This document shows positions 1-10,828 of a stretch of 64,000 nt of DNA, one piece after another. The notes beneath the pieces were generated by a model. The model saw only the letters and a list, made by a program, of their open reading frames with translations. It had not been told where the DNA came from and ran no database searches. The stretch spans positions 119,203,520 through 119,267,519 of the forward strand of contig OY821521.1 of the NCBI GenBank assembly GCA_963682025.1, read 5' to 3'. Positions within the stretch are counted from its first letter, which is position 1, and the number at the start of each line of letters is the position of its first letter. Made by a program: the position numbers and the translations under genes. The stretch comes from Cordilura impudica (Eukaryota; Arthropoda; Insecta; Diptera; Scathophagidae).

Positions 1-4
1 CAAA

Positions 5-1373
5 ATGTTGGCTGACCTTGTAGGCAGCACAAAAGTTGAGAGAGTTGCGGTTATGGTCAGCTATTATGGGACTTCGAAGTTCCTTGGAACACCTCAAATA
101 AAATCTTCAAGCGGAAAAGATATAGCTGACGCTGTTTACAATCTGTTGGTTCGTTGGAACATTGCCGATCGAGTTGAAGCAATGTCATTCGACACGACCT
201 CCAGTAACACTGGAGCTCTCACTGGCGCTTGCACTATCTTGCAGAAACCACAGTATTGCCGTCGAGAACTGCTGCACTTGGACTGTCGCCATCATATTTA
301 CGAAATCGTTCTGCGCCAGGTTTTTGAAGTGAAATTGTCGACAAGCAGCGGTCCTGAAGTTCAATTGTTCGAGAAATTCGCGAAAGTCTGGAAGAGTCTT
401 GACCAGACTGCATTCCAGCATGGTGTCGAGGACGAAATCGTTGGTTCAAAAATTCCCCCGGATGAACGAACAAGCCGGCATCAGAAATTACTGCAATCAG
501 CAGTTGAAAGAACGTCACCCTCGTAATGATTATATAAAGTTTCTCCAACTGGTTGCTGTTTTCTTGGGTGAAACACATTGTGGTAGCTTCCGTTCTCCTG
601 GCGCTACCAGCAACGCGCGATGGATGGCAAAAGGCATTTATGCACTCAAAATTTTCCTTTTCCGCAACCATTTCACATTGACGGCCAGAGAACTGAGTGG
701 ATTGCGCGACGTGTGCATTTTCTTGGCGCGAATCTACATTCGTGCATGGATTGGTTGTACAAATCCAATCAATGCTCCAAACCAGGATTTCAATTTCATA
801 CGAGATGCCATTGAATACGCTCAAATTGATGCTCCAGTTTCTGCTGCCATATTGAAGAAGATGAGTAACCACATGTGGTATTTATCAGCAGAACCAATGG
901 CTTTGGCTTTCTTTGACTCGAATGTTTCCCTTGAACAGAAAAGAAAAATGGTTGAGCGCCTTGTATACGATGAGCCTATTATTAAAGTGGATCAAAATCG
1001 GACCGTTTCAAAACCGCAAGCATTCGCGAACCATAGATTGAGCGACTTCATTTCAAACAAGACTAACAATTTCTTTGTGCGGTTCGGTTTGTCGCCGGAG
1101 TTTTTGGAATTTGACCCATCAACATGGGAAACCAACGAGAGTTTTAAAGAAGGCCGCGTTTTCTGCAAAAATTTAGCCGTCGTTAATGACACCGCTGAAA
1201 GAGGAGTGAAGTTCATGAAGGACTATAATCGGATATTGACCAACAAAGAAGACGAAAAGCAATTCTTATTGCAAGTTGTTGAAGCTTATCGCAAAAAATA
1301 TCCATCGTTCAAAAAAACATATTTAGTTAATGTTAAAGATATTGTACCTTTATTTTTTATCAGATTTTTCTGA
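5..1373 (+). pseudogene. Frameshifted DNA-transposon transposase-like gene, 5' end outside window
   Basis: Two overlapping reading frames make one protein: 5-526 in one frame and about 460-1373 in the next, so a 1-base shift lies near 455-480. The first part holds FDTTSSNTG, a GAC motif and then CRHHIYE. This resembles the D...N and C-x2-H signature in the RNase H core of hAT-type transposases. The second part ends with NDTAERGVKFM and an acidic/basic tail KEDEKQFLL. I infer a transposase of a diverged hAT-like family; the superfamily is not certain. No N-terminal DNA-binding domain is visible because the gene starts before the window. Antisense frames are shadows. Confidence 0.6.
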
Positions 1374-1670
1374 GTAATAGCTTAGTGAAAAGGTAATTTA
1401 GTGAAAAATAACGTAAAAATAAAAAAATTACAAAATATTGACAAAACTGTTTCCAAAATTGAGTTTTTTCCAAAAATGCCGAATAAAGTTCCTAATTTTT
1501 TATAATAAAACCTTGTCTTATTATTCAACTCAATTTTGGGTCCACTTAGAGTTGTCGGATCGAGCCCAAATTTTACATGGAGCATTGTGGCATAAAATGG
1601 AAACTTGGACCCTACTCTCCTATGCGCCGCCATTTTGAAAAATCTTCATAGAAATAAGGGCAGGTCTAGT
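1374..1670. other. Non-coding 3' flank of the first transposon
   Basis: AT-rich sequence between the transposase stop and the first family A coding sequence. I could not find the terminal inverted repeat because the other end lies outside the window. The boundary with family A is near 1,671, where the reading frame EYKNEFKTSMKQ begins. Confidence 0.35.
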
Positions 1671-2166
1671 ACACAAGAATATAAACTTACAAGAATATAA
1701 AAATGAATTTAAAACATCAATGAAACAAAATGAGAAAGAACTTAAACAACTATTGGAGGCGATTGAAAAGAGATATAAAGACAGATTTAAAAAAATTGAT
1801 AAAGCGCAAAAAATATGTGAAAAAATGTCGAAGAAGTTAGAAAATTATGTGGAACAATAAATGACTTTGGAAATAAAAATAACGAAATGCACAACTCTAT
1901 TGAAAAAAACATTATAGCGTGTAATGAAATAAAGAAGGTGATAGAAGAAAATAGCCAAAAAGAAAATAATATATCATATGCTCAATCGGTGCGAAAAAAT
2001 ATAGTGATGCCAGAGGTAGTAAAAAAGATACCTTTAATTATAAAACCGAAAGAAAAACAGGGGTAGAAAAAACCAAAATGGAGCTAAATAAAAAGGTCAA
2101 TCCGGTAAATTTACAAATATCAAATGTAGAAAATAGAAAAAACGGAACTGTAGTTATTCAAACCGA
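1671..2166 (+). pseudogene. Family A LINE ORF1, coiled-coil part (continues at 10,821)
   Basis: The + strand encodes EFKTSMKQNEKELKQLLEAI and onward, a charged coiled coil. It aligns with the third family A copy on the - strand near 34,680-34,890 (KHEFKMSLKENEIEIKQLLE). It ends in VVIQT exactly where FB copy 1 is inserted. Its true continuation is at 10,821 on the far side of the inverted left arm: skipping one copy of the 8-bp duplication gives the same spacing as the uninterrupted third copy (VVIQSENKEEGDKIK). Several stops and frameshifts are present. The role is inferred to be RNA binding/packaging, as for LINE ORF1 proteins. Confidence 0.6.
2159..2166. repeat. Left target-site duplication CAAACCGA of the FB insertion
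   Basis: CAAACCGA directly precedes the FB end GGAACAAGTCTAG. The same 8 bases follow the FB end at 10,821-10,828, about 8.65 kb away, where the family A frame resumes. An inverted copy (TCGGTTTG, 9,810-9,817) lies in the left palindrome arm. Confidence 0.75.
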
Positions 2167-3462
2167 GGAACAAGTCTAGTTTAGGGGCGATGCCCCGATA
2201 TTTTAGTTTTATTTTGGAGGGGGTAGGGGCTTTTGGGGTGATTCCAGGGAAATATTTTTTTTTGTCGGTCGAGCCTATTTTCCGAGTTATGGACCCCCAA
2301 AGTTTTGATATTGACTAGTGTATAACTTTGTTATTTAGCATCGGATTTCGACAATATATATATCGCTGGAAAGCTTATTTGAGGGCCTTCTATTTGGTAT
2401 TTGAAATCCATTAACCCATTGTGAACCTACTTAAAATTTTGCATTTTTGTGAGTTTTTTTTTTAATATGGGATTATCTCATAAATAGAGATATATCATAT
2501 ATGGTTTTATATTAACTGAATAAAAGGTAGGTCCATAAGTTTTATTTTGATGTATCTCATGACCACTTAACCCTTTCAGAACCGGACATATTTGGTATTT
2601 TATCTACATTTTTATGCTTTTTGAAAAATATATTTTATGGATTTTTGATATTTTTTTATTTTATTTGTGTATTTATTTTATATATTTAGTCATATTTGTA
2701 ATGCTTTTTGGAAAATATATTTGTATTTCGAAGGTAGTTAAAATTTATATTATTTTTTTAAATTGTGGCAACTTTATTGATTTAAAAAATTTTGATAATA
2801 GGACTGATAAAGAATTTTGTTGTGTTGTTATAAAAAATATAAACAATTAGTTGTCTCATTTTAAAGCGCCGCATGCGAAAATTTTTTAGAAAAAATCGCG
2901 CGATTTGTTCTAAAAAATTTTCATAATAGGACGGATAAAGAATTTTGTTGTGTTGTTTTAAAAAATATAAAAAATTAGTTGTCGCATTTTAAAGCGCCGC
3001 AGGCGAAAATTTTTTAGAAAAAATCGCGCGATTTTTTCTACAAAATTTTCATAATAGGACGGATGAAGAATTTTGTTGTGTTGTTTTAAAGCGCTGCAGG
3101 CTAGAATTAGGAATAAATTTTTCAAAAAGCCTTAAAAATGAAGATAAAATACCAAATATATCCGGTTCTGAAAGGGTTAAGTTGCCATGAGATACATCAA
3201 AATAAAGCTTGTGGACCTACCTTTTATTCAGTTAATATAAAACCATACATTACATACGTCTATTTATGAGATAATCCCATATTAAAAAAAATACTCTCTC
3301 ACAAAAATGGAAAATTTGAAATAGGTTCATAATGGGTTAATGGATTTCAAATTTTAAAATACCACATAGAAGGCGCTCAAATAAGCTTTCCAACGATATG
3401 TCGAAATCCGATACAAAATAACAAAGTTATACACTAGTCAATATCAAAACTTTGGGGGTCCA
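2167..3462. mobile_element. FB foldback element copy 1, right end truncated
   Basis: Starts GGAACAAGTCTAG with a GGGGC-GAT-GCCCC hairpin just inside. A left arm of about 600 bp is followed by a tandem-repeat core. The right arm is an inverted, about 90 % similar copy of the left and stops abruptly at GGGGGTCCA (3,462), about 120 bp short of the expected end. No coding sequence is visible. An 8-bp TSD and GG-starting ends would fit hAT or Merlin-like transposition; the superfamily is not settled. The left arm differs from the right at many sites (for example 2,205-2,245), whereas the central FB copy consists of two right-arm sequences. Confidence 0.75.
2786..3101. repeat. 128-bp tandem repeat in the FB core
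   Basis: The marker GGAC(T/G)GAT(A/G)AAGAATTTTG recurs at 2,801, 2,929 and 3,057, a period of 128 bp. The third copy is internally deleted. Each unit carries the short palindrome ATCGCGCGAT flanked by A and T runs. Subrepeats of this kind are common in foldback-type elements. Confidence 0.8.
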
Positions 3463-3464
3463 CC

Positions 3465-4649
3465 ACAAAAAGCTTACATTTAAACAACATATTATGGCTA
3501 CGTGTCAAAAAGCTATAAAATCATTTAAAGCATTATGGCCACTACTAAACAGAAGGTCATTTCTAAACCCCAAAAACAAAAATCTACTCTTCAAAAGTGT
3601 TATAAGGCCGATATTAACATACGCGTGTCCTATTTGGAGTGACGCTGCCAACTGCCACCTAAAACGCTTACAAATTATACAAAACAAATGTCTTAAAATG
3701 ATAAATAAAAAGCCCTGGAGGTATCCTACAAATCTTCTTCATGAAGAAATAGGTTATGAAAAAATTATCGATTTCATAAAGGTGCTATTACATGATGTGT
3801 TTTTTACATATGTATGTACTGTCAAATTTTCCCACAAAAGTTGTACACATCGTGTGATACATATGAAACATTGTTTATGTACAATACATGAGGAAAGTCA
3901 CATGTACATTTTTCAATTAGAGCAGGTTCTATTTTTGTATGACAAACATATGAAAATACAACACTGCTTGTGGCGAAAGAAAAACAGAGTAAATTATAAA
4001 GATTAATATTGAAAGAAAAATAAATAGTTTAATATTAATTAACAATTAAAAAATATATAACTTTTTTTAACAATAAATTTTTGTAAATTCACAAATTAAA
4101 TCAGCTGTTATTTACATTTAGAGGTTATGTCATACGGAAATACATATGCATGTGTGATAGCAAAAATTTTGAGTCGTATGTAAAAGACAATTTTGACAGA
4201 CATGAGGAATTTCATATGGATAAAAAAAGTGACAGTACATATGTAAAAAACACATCGTGTAATAGCACCTTAAAAAGGATTAATAACAATTACTTTACCA
4301 AAATTGAAAATTCCTCTTACCCACTGGTAAGAGAATGTAGAGGAATAACGTAAAATTAAAAAGAAATCAAATTGAAAATTATATGCTTATAGAGGTCTAT
4401 TATTTCAAATAAACCTCCTATAAGCACATAAATATTTTTCAGGTAGTATTTGAATTTATTAAATCATATAAAGGTTTTTTCCTCCCATTTTCCTTTAAAA
4501 ATCATTAAAAATAATATAAATACTATTTAATATCTCTAGATCCTATGTATTATTTGTTGCAATATCTATATGTAAAGATAAGATCTCATATGTAAATATC
4601 AAAATTTGTTAAAATATGTAAATAAAGGAAGAATATTTAATTGAAAAAA
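3465..4649 (+). pseudogene. Family J LINE 3' fragment (ORF2 C-terminus and tail) in the left arm
   Basis: Encodes KKLTFKQHIMATCQKAIKSF and the following thumb/C-terminal part of the jockey-type RT protein, collinear with J2 at 29,870-30,265. It joins FB copy 1 at 3,462/3,465 with two or three unexplained bases. The frame is broken at IDFI by a MITE (3,780-4,270) and resumes as RINNNYFTKIENSSYPLVRE. The 3' UTR ends in a short A run at 4,644-4,649. The next bases (4,650-4,664) match, with one change, the 15-bp TSD of J1 in the right arm. This is the mirror copy of J1, not an independent insertion. Confidence 0.8.
3780..4270. mobile_element. Harbinger-like MITE (491 bp) with TAA target duplication, left arm
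   Basis: Ends AGGTGCTATTAC and GTAATAGCACCT, with the inverted match continuing about 35 bp (GTGTTTTTTACATATGTA inside). TAA flanks both sides (3,777-3,779 and 4,271-4,273). J2 lacks the insertion at the same site (TTTCATAACAAGG). No coding capacity. The 3-bp TTA/TAA duplication points to PIF/Harbinger mobilisation (inference). The inner part resembles the MITE at 25,756. Confidence 0.8.
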
Positions 4650-4828
4650 TTTCTAAAAAGATTTATATTCATTTCGTTCTTGACATCATTCGACATCATG
4701 TTGTAAAGATTAAATCCTTTGTAAAATAAAGATTTTTGTATTGCTGTTGTATCTGCTCTCTGTGGTGTTAAGGCATTCCTAAGGTTATTATTATTTAATT
4801 TATTAGTAGTATTTAAAATACTTTTCAT
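4650..4828 (-). pseudogene. Family A C-terminal module, second copy (left arm)
   Basis: After the RT stop at 4,873 the same strand encodes LRNALTPQRADTTAIQKSLF...GFNLYNMMSNDVKNEMN. This mirrors the end of the RT ORF (LRNTGNFRMMRVTTSAMQKS...GLKIYNSLPIYIKNERN). It looks like an old tandem duplication of about 50 codons at the end of ORF2. The last residues run into the family J poly-A tract, so the apparent stop belongs to the inserted J. Confidence 0.6.
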
Positions 4829-4872
4829 TTCTCTGAAGATGTTTTACAAATAAATATAAATATCCTAAGGAT

Positions 4873-6593
4873 CTATTGCATATTATTTCTTACATATCTA
4901 ACAATATTTCTTTTAAAAACATTAAAATTTCTCTCATTTTTAATATAAATTGGTAGGCTATTATATATTTTAAGTCCTTTAAAAAATGGGGATTTTTGCA
5001 TCGCACTTGTTGTTACTCTCATCATTCTGAAATTACCCGTATTTCTAAGGCCATATGGCAGTATTTCCCCAACGTATGTTAACTGCTCCATTAAATATTC
5101 CGGTGCATTTTCCAATTTCATTTTTTGTATAAAGTTTATCGTGTTTAATTCCAGTCTTTGTCGAATGTTGAGCCATGTATCTAGCATGTGTTGTATTGGT
5201 GTATATTTGTTGCATCTTAATATCGTACGCATTGCTTTATTTTGTAACTTTTGTAATCTATCCATTTGTGTTTTATTGCAGCATGTGTATAAAATTGTTG
5301 AACCAAACTCAAAATGTGGTTTTATCACTGTGTTATATATATTTATAGCTGTTATTATTGAAACTTTGTTCCTTATTCTTTTAAAAAATCCAATTTTCTT
5401 GCCGATTTTTTTACATATAAATTCTATATGTTTTTTTAGTTTTAATTCTTTATCTATTATAAACCCAAGATATTTTATACTATCGACTTTTTCTATTATT
5501 TCGTTATTTATTTTAAATACTGATTCGCTTTTCATGTTAATTTCCATTAGTTTTGTTTTATTCTCATTTAGTTTTAGTTTATTCATTTTTAACCAGTTAT
5601 TTATAGTTTTCATGTGTTCTGCTAAGTTCATGTAACATTGTTCATTTGTACTTGCTTCTGTAAAAATTAAAGTATCATCTGCATATAGTACTATTTCACA
5701 TTTGTTTATAATGTTTGGCATATCATTTATGTAAATAATAAATAATAGTGCTCCCAGTATTGAACGTTGTGGCACTCCGAATCCATTGCTTATCGGATCT
5801 GATTTAACCCCATTAACTTTTGTGATTTGTCTTCTATGTGTAATATATGATTTAAACCATTCCAATTCGTTTTCTGTGATACCGTACATATTTAGTTTTT
5901 GTATTAATATGTTTCTATCTATTGTTTCAAAAGCCCGTTTAAAATCCAAGAATACTGCCGTGATTTTTTTATTTTTCTCTACTAATTTCCATCGATTTAT
6001 AACGTAATTAATGCTGTTTCGCACGAAAATTTCCTACGAAAACCAGATTGGTATTTTGAAAATAAGTTGTTTGTTTCCATATAGTTTTCCAATTGTTCTT
6101 TTACAACTTTTTCTATAATTTTCTCACATGTCTTTAGGGTATTTATTGGGCGAAACTCTTCACATTTTTTTGTTTTAGCAATTTTTTCAATTGGCGTTAC
6201 CATTGATTCTTTCCAGTTATCGGGGAAAATTCCAGTTTCTAGTGATTTGTTTATTAAATTTAGCATAATATTGCCTGTTACGTTCCAGTTATCTATTATA
6301 ATTTTTGTTGATACATTATTGTAGTCGGGTTTGTTTTTTAGGTCTTTACATATACTTTTTAGTTCTTGTATTGTTATTGCACGGAATTTAAATTTATGGT
6401 TTATCGTAGGTATTTGGTTAACGTATTGCACATATTCTATTTTATCTCTAATTGACTTAATACTATGGACAAAATATTGGTTAAAATGATATGCTATTTG
6501 ATAGTTCTCCTTATATTCTATTTGGTTAAATATCACAGATTGAATCACATTTTTGTTTTTTTTAAGTACTAAGTCTTTAATTGCCTTCCACAT
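4873..6593 (-). pseudogene. Family A ORF2 reverse transcriptase domain (left arm)
   Basis: Two frames, 6,593-5,997 and 6,024-4,873, are joined by a frameshift near 6,010. The first carries the RT fingers (EFRPINTLKTCEKIIEK, SKYQSGFRRKFSCETAL). The second has FLDFKRAFETIDR, GVPQRSILGALLF, the catalytic YADDTLIF box at about 5,670, and a thumb region with KYLGFIID. The usual VPQG motif reads VPQR in both arms. No RNase H follows. The family sits in the CR1/jockey-like APE-type LINEs; I cannot fix the clade. The identical frameshift at 14,597 shows it was dead before the arms separated. Confidence 0.8.
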
Positions 6594-6599
6594 CTGCTT

Positions 6600-7038
6600 T
6601 TGGTCTTTGGTATTGCTTATTTTATTATTAACATATTTGTCTTTTTCTTTATTAATTCTTGTTTTGTATATATTTCTTATTTCCTTATAATCATTCCATG
6701 CTGCAATAGTATTTTCAGTTTTTGCCGTTTGATATTTACAATTTTTTTGTCTTTTAAGAATTTTTAGATCATTATTAAACCATTTGCTAGTGTTATTATT
6801 TTCTTTTATTACTTTTTTATATGTAAATTGTTTTATAGTGTTTTCTAGACATGAGTCAAAAAAGATAACATTATTATTTAAAATGTCATTTGTATTTCTA
6901 CTTATTCTTTGGATTAATTCTCGGGAAAATACACTTTTATTATATTTAAATATTTCAATTTCTTTGGTATGAACTTGTTCATCATTTTCGTTATTAAAGT
7001 CTATTATTATATCTATTGATTCATGATCTGCTATCTTA
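6600..7038 (-). pseudogene. Family A ORF2 linker between endonuclease and RT (left arm)
   Basis: Mirror of 13,603-14,047, which reads IADHESIDIIIDFNNENDEQ and then a lysine-rich segment KWFNNDLKILKRQKICKYQT. This type of W-F-N/D segment lies upstream of RT in many APE LINEs. Interrupted at its 5' side by the mini-me repeat. Confidence 0.55.
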
Positions 7039-7816
7039 TTATACCCTATACCACTATGTGGTTTGGGTATAATGACTTTGTGCTGCTGTTTGTAACAACC
7101 AAAAATATTTGACCTAGACCCATCTTTAATTATACCGATCGAATCAGAATCACTTTCTGAGTTGATTTAACAATGTCCGTCCGTCCGTCCGTCTGTGTGT
7201 CCATGTAAAGCTTGTTATCAAACTGCAGGTCGCAAATATGAATATATTTTGATGAAATTTCGTATATAAGCTTTTATCGGCCATGGGATGAACGCTATTG
7301 AAATTGGTGAGAATCGGTCCATGTTCAGACCTAGCCCCCATACAAATTACACATATGAAATCGACATAAATTGCCATAAGATCCAAATTGTCATATATAT
7401 CTTACTCAAATTGGGTTTGTATGCGTTCATTACATCCACTAATGAGTAGTCCAAAAATGATCCCTTTGACCCCATATAGAGCTGCTTCTCGATCTTCACT
7501 TAAATCTATTAATAAACAAAAATATTGCATGGATTCTTCTCAAATTTTGTTTGTATATATTTTTGCAAAATACAAGAGACTTTACCAAACATGATCAGGA
7601 TCGGTCCATTTTTGGACCTAGTCCCTTTATAGATATAGCATCCGATATGAACTTTTTCATATCTGCAGCCAAAAAAATTAATAAAAATCCCACTCAAATT
7701 TGGTTTTTTGCTTATTTTCAATGTCCAGTTAGTTGGGCCTAAGAGATAGGGTTTCTAAACGCATGGTGTAGGGTATCGTATAGTCGGTCTAGACCGACTA
7801 TAATTTTCTTACTTGT
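7039..7816 (-). mobile_element. Mini-me/DINE-like repeat inserted in family A (left arm, inner ORF2)
   Basis: Starts TTATACCCTATACCACTATG and ends ACTTGT, i.e. ACAAGTAAG on the other strand. A perfect 18-bp palindrome, AGTCGGTCTAGACCGACT, lies about 15 bp from the ACAAGT end. A GTCCGTCCGTCCGTCTGT microsatellite lies at 7,176-7,196. These are hallmarks of dipteran mini-me/DINE-1-type non-autonomous elements (Helentron-related by current view). No TSD is visible. Short frames here are not genes. Confidence 0.75.
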
Positions 7817-7819
7817 TTT

Positions 7820-8455
7820 TATTATTATTTTTTACTGTTATTTTTTTGTTGTTCGTTATGATGTAATCAATTAATGTTCTAGAATTTGCTGTTATTCTTG
7901 TATATTCCGAAACAATTTGTGTAAGACCGTTATCATTTAGAATACTCTCCATTTTGCTTTGGTATGTTCCTTCTTTGCACCAGTCTATGTTGAAGTCTCC
8001 TGCTATTAATATTTCACAGTTCTGTTCATCCAGTTCTTCTAAAGTTTCTTCAAATGCTTCAAAAAATTCAATTTCCCTACAATTTGGTGATCTATTACTG
8101 CCATTAATATGAAAAATATTTTTTTGTATTTAGCTGTACACACATTTATCCAGTATTTTGAGTTATTTACTTTTTCGAAAAGGCTTGTTATAGTCCATTG
8201 ATTTTTAAAGTAGCTTATCACACCACCAGTTCTTGTCGAGTTGGAAAATGTACTTGTATGTTTATATCCTTGAAGTTCTATCTCTTTTTCATCAATTTCT
8301 TCAGTCATGTGCGTTTCAGTCAGTATAATGAAATCTGGATTTTCGATTGCCGCTATTATTTCCAATTGGTTATAGTTGTTAATTAGACCTTGTATATTTG
8401 TATATATTCCTCGAATGTGCTTTGGTTGTTAGGAATTTAAACCAATTTTTCTTTT
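7820..8455 (-). pseudogene. Family A APE endonuclease domain (left arm)
   Basis: Encodes NPDFIILTETHMTEEIDE, containing the ET catalytic motif, then TRTGGVISYFKN and YWINVCTAKYKKIFFILMAV. The frame then breaks near 8,090; the right arm is still open there (YRSPNCREIEFFEAF, AGDFNIDW). The role is target-DNA nicking for target-primed reverse transcription. Confidence 0.75.
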
Positions 8456-8456
8456 T

Positions 8457-9242
8457 TATACCCTATACCACTATGTGGTTTGGGTATAATGACTTTGTGC
8501 TGCTGTTTGTAACAACCAAAAATATGTGACCTAGACCCATCTTTAATTATACCGATCGAATCAGAATCACTTTCTGAGTTGATTTAACAATGTCCGTCCG
8601 TCCGTCCGTCCGTCCGTCCGTCTGTGTATCCATGTAAACCTTGTAATCAAACTGCAGGTCGCAAATATGAATATATTTTGATGAAATTTGGTATATAAGC
8701 TTCTATCGGCCATGGGATGAACGCTATTGAAATTGGTGAGAATCGGTCCATGTTCAGACCTAGCCCCCATACAAATTACCCCTATGAAATCGACATAAAT
8801 TGTCATAAGATCCAAATTGTCATATAGATCTTACTCAAATTGGGTTTATATGCGTTCATTACATCCATTAATGAGTAGTCCAAAAATGATCCCTTTGGGC
8901 CCATATAGAGCTGCTTCCCGATTTTCACTTAAATCTATTAAAAAACAAAAATATTGCACTGATTCTTCTCAAATTTTGTTTGTATATATTTTTGCAAAAT
9001 ACAAGAGACTTTACCAAACATGATCAGGATCGGTCCATTTTTGGACCTAGTCCCCATATAGATATAGCATCCGATATGAACTTTTTCATATCTGCAGCCA
9101 AAAAAATTAATAAAAATCCCACTCAAATTTGGTTTTGCTTATTTTCTATGTCCAGTTAGTTGAGCCTAAGAGATAGGGTTTCTAAACGCATGGTATAGGG
9201 TATCGTATAGTCGGTCTAGACCGACTATAATTTTCTTACTTG
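8457..9242 (-). mobile_element. Mini-me/DINE-like repeat inserted at the ORF1/endonuclease border (left arm)
   Basis: Same family and orientation as the copy at 7,039, with a longer GTCC array at 8,591-8,622. It has the TATACCC start, the AGTCGGTCTAGACCGACT palindrome and the ACTTGT end. Mirror of 11,399-12,184. Confidence 0.75.
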
Positions 9243-9244
9243 TT

Positions 9245-9817
9245 TAATATTAAGTTTATTTTGGTAAACGGAGCATTTTTTATCCATTGTATAATGATTT
9301 TCTTCCAGGCCTAAGTTTAGCTTTTTATTTTAACACAATTTATACATTTTTTGATATCTTCTTTATCACATACATTTGTTTTATGGTTTCCATGGCATCT
9401 CAGACATACTTCATCATTTTTACACTCGCTGTGTTTGTGATTATACCCTTTACATTTAAAACATTGCAGTATTTCGGTTCCATCGAACACTCTGCATTTC
9501 TCCCATCCTATATTAATTTTTTGTGCCGCTATCACATTTTTGTATGATTCGACATCCAGATTACATTTAACGTTATAGATTGTTCTATTGTTCCTTTTAA
9601 ATTCATACATTCTAACAATTTTTATTTCACTCCCTTTAAGCATTGGATTTTGTTTCTTTAATTTATCTAATAACTCATTTTCCGAAAATTTGAAAGTCAT
9701 GTCCGTTATTGTAATTGCCATTTCTATTGGGTTGGGAATCTTTATTTCGTAGCCTTCATTCATCTCATTTTGAATAGCTTCTTTTATTTTTTCTCTTTCT
9801 TCAATAGTATCGGTTTG
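9245..9817 (-). pseudogene. Family A ORF1, zinc-knuckle half (left arm)
   Basis: 9,763-9,317 encodes IPNPIEMAITITDMTFKFSE and RMYEFKRNNRTIYNVKCNLD. It then has a C-x2-C-x4-H-x4-C knuckle (CFKCKGYNHKHSEC), a C-x2-C-x3-H-x4-C knuckle (CLRCHGNHKTNVC) and a third CINC pair. This is a gag-like nucleic-acid-binding protein. The 5' half is cut off by the central FB; the missing N-terminal part is at 1,671-2,166. Confidence 0.75.
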
Positions 9818-10820
9818 GGCTTAAGTCTAGTTTAGGGGCGATGCCCCGATCGGTTCAAAATTTTTACCACTTATAAAACTTTTTAATGTGATTCCAGGGA
9901 AATATTTTTTTTTTTGTCGGTCGAGCCTATTTTCCGAGTGATGGACCCCCAAAGTTTTGATATTGACTAGTGTATAACTTTGTTATTTAGTATCGGATTT
10001 CGACATATCGTTGGAAAACTTATTTGAGCGCCTTCTATGTGGTATTTTAAAATTTGAAATCCATTAACCCATTATGAACCTATTGCAAATTTTGCATTTT
10101 TGTGAGAGAGTATTTTTTTAATATGGGATTATCTCATAAATAGACGTATGTAATGTATGGTTTTATATTAACTGAATAAAAGGTAGGTCCACAAGCTTTA
10201 TTTTGATGTATCTCATGGCAACTTAACCCTTTCAGAACCGGATATATTTGGTATTTTATCTTCATTTTTAAGGCTTTTTGAAAAATTTATTCCTAATTCT
10301 AGCCTGCAGCGCTTTAAAACAACACAACAAAATTCTTCATCCGTCCTATTATGAAAATTTTTTAGAAAAAATCGCGCGATACAATACCAAATATATCCGG
10401 TTCTGAAAGGGTTAAGTTGCCATGAGATACATCAAAATAAAGCTTGTGGACCTACCTTTTATTCAGTTAATATAAAACCATACATTACATACGTCTATTT
10501 ATGAGATAATCCCATATTAAAAAAAATACTCTCTCACAAAAATGCAAAATTTGCAATAGGTTCATAATGGGTTAATGGATTTCAAATTTTAAAATGCCAC
10601 ATAGAAGGCGCTCAAATAAGCTTTCCAACGATATGTCGAAATCCGATACTAAATAACAAAGTTATACACTAGTCAATATCAAAACTTTGGGGGTCCATCA
10701 CTCGGAAAATAGGCTCGACCGACAAAAAAAAAATATTTCCCTGGAATCACATTAAAAAGTTTTATAAGTGGTAAAAATTTTGAACCGATCGGGGCATCGC
10801 CCCTAAACTAGACTTAAGCC
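9818..10820. mobile_element. FB copy 2 at the centre of the palindrome (two right arms back to back)
   Basis: GGCTTAAGTCTAG at both ends in inverted orientation, each followed by the GGGGCGATGCCCC hairpin and about 440 bp of matching arm. Both arms agree with the right arm of FB copy 1 and not with its left arm. The core runs inverted from copy 1 (for example GCAGCGCTTTAAAACAAC at about 10,306) to ATCGCGCGAT at 10,371-10,380. It then switches directly to the opposite strand at ACAATACCAAAT. This is the turnaround point of the inverted duplication. Confidence 0.85.
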
Positions 10821-10828
10821 CAAACCGA
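10821..10828. repeat. Right target-site duplication CAAACCGA of the FB insertion
   Basis: Identical to 2,159-2,166. Family A coding resumes here as TDTIEEREKIKEAIQNEM. Confidence 0.75.

Larger units (their letters stand above)
4650..9817 (-). mobile_element. Family A LINE copy in the left palindrome arm
   Basis: Order read on the - strand: ORF1 C-terminal half with zinc knuckles (9,817-9,245), mini-me repeat, APE endonuclease (8,455-7,820), mini-me repeat, linker (7,038-6,600), RT (6,593-4,873) and a repeated C-terminal module (4,828-4,650). It is the inverted duplicate of the copy at 10,821-15,958. The 5' side ends at the central FB and the 3' side at the family J tail. Confidence 0.85.

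Noticed and set aside
5141..5635. 164-codon frame opposite the family A RT (also 14,973-15,467)
   Set aside because: Antisense shadow of the RT; composition dominated by Phe/Ile/Leu from A-rich coding sequence.
7150..9126. Short frames inside the mini-me repeats
   Set aside because: Recur in every repeat copy with stops and indels; no domain and antisense to each other.
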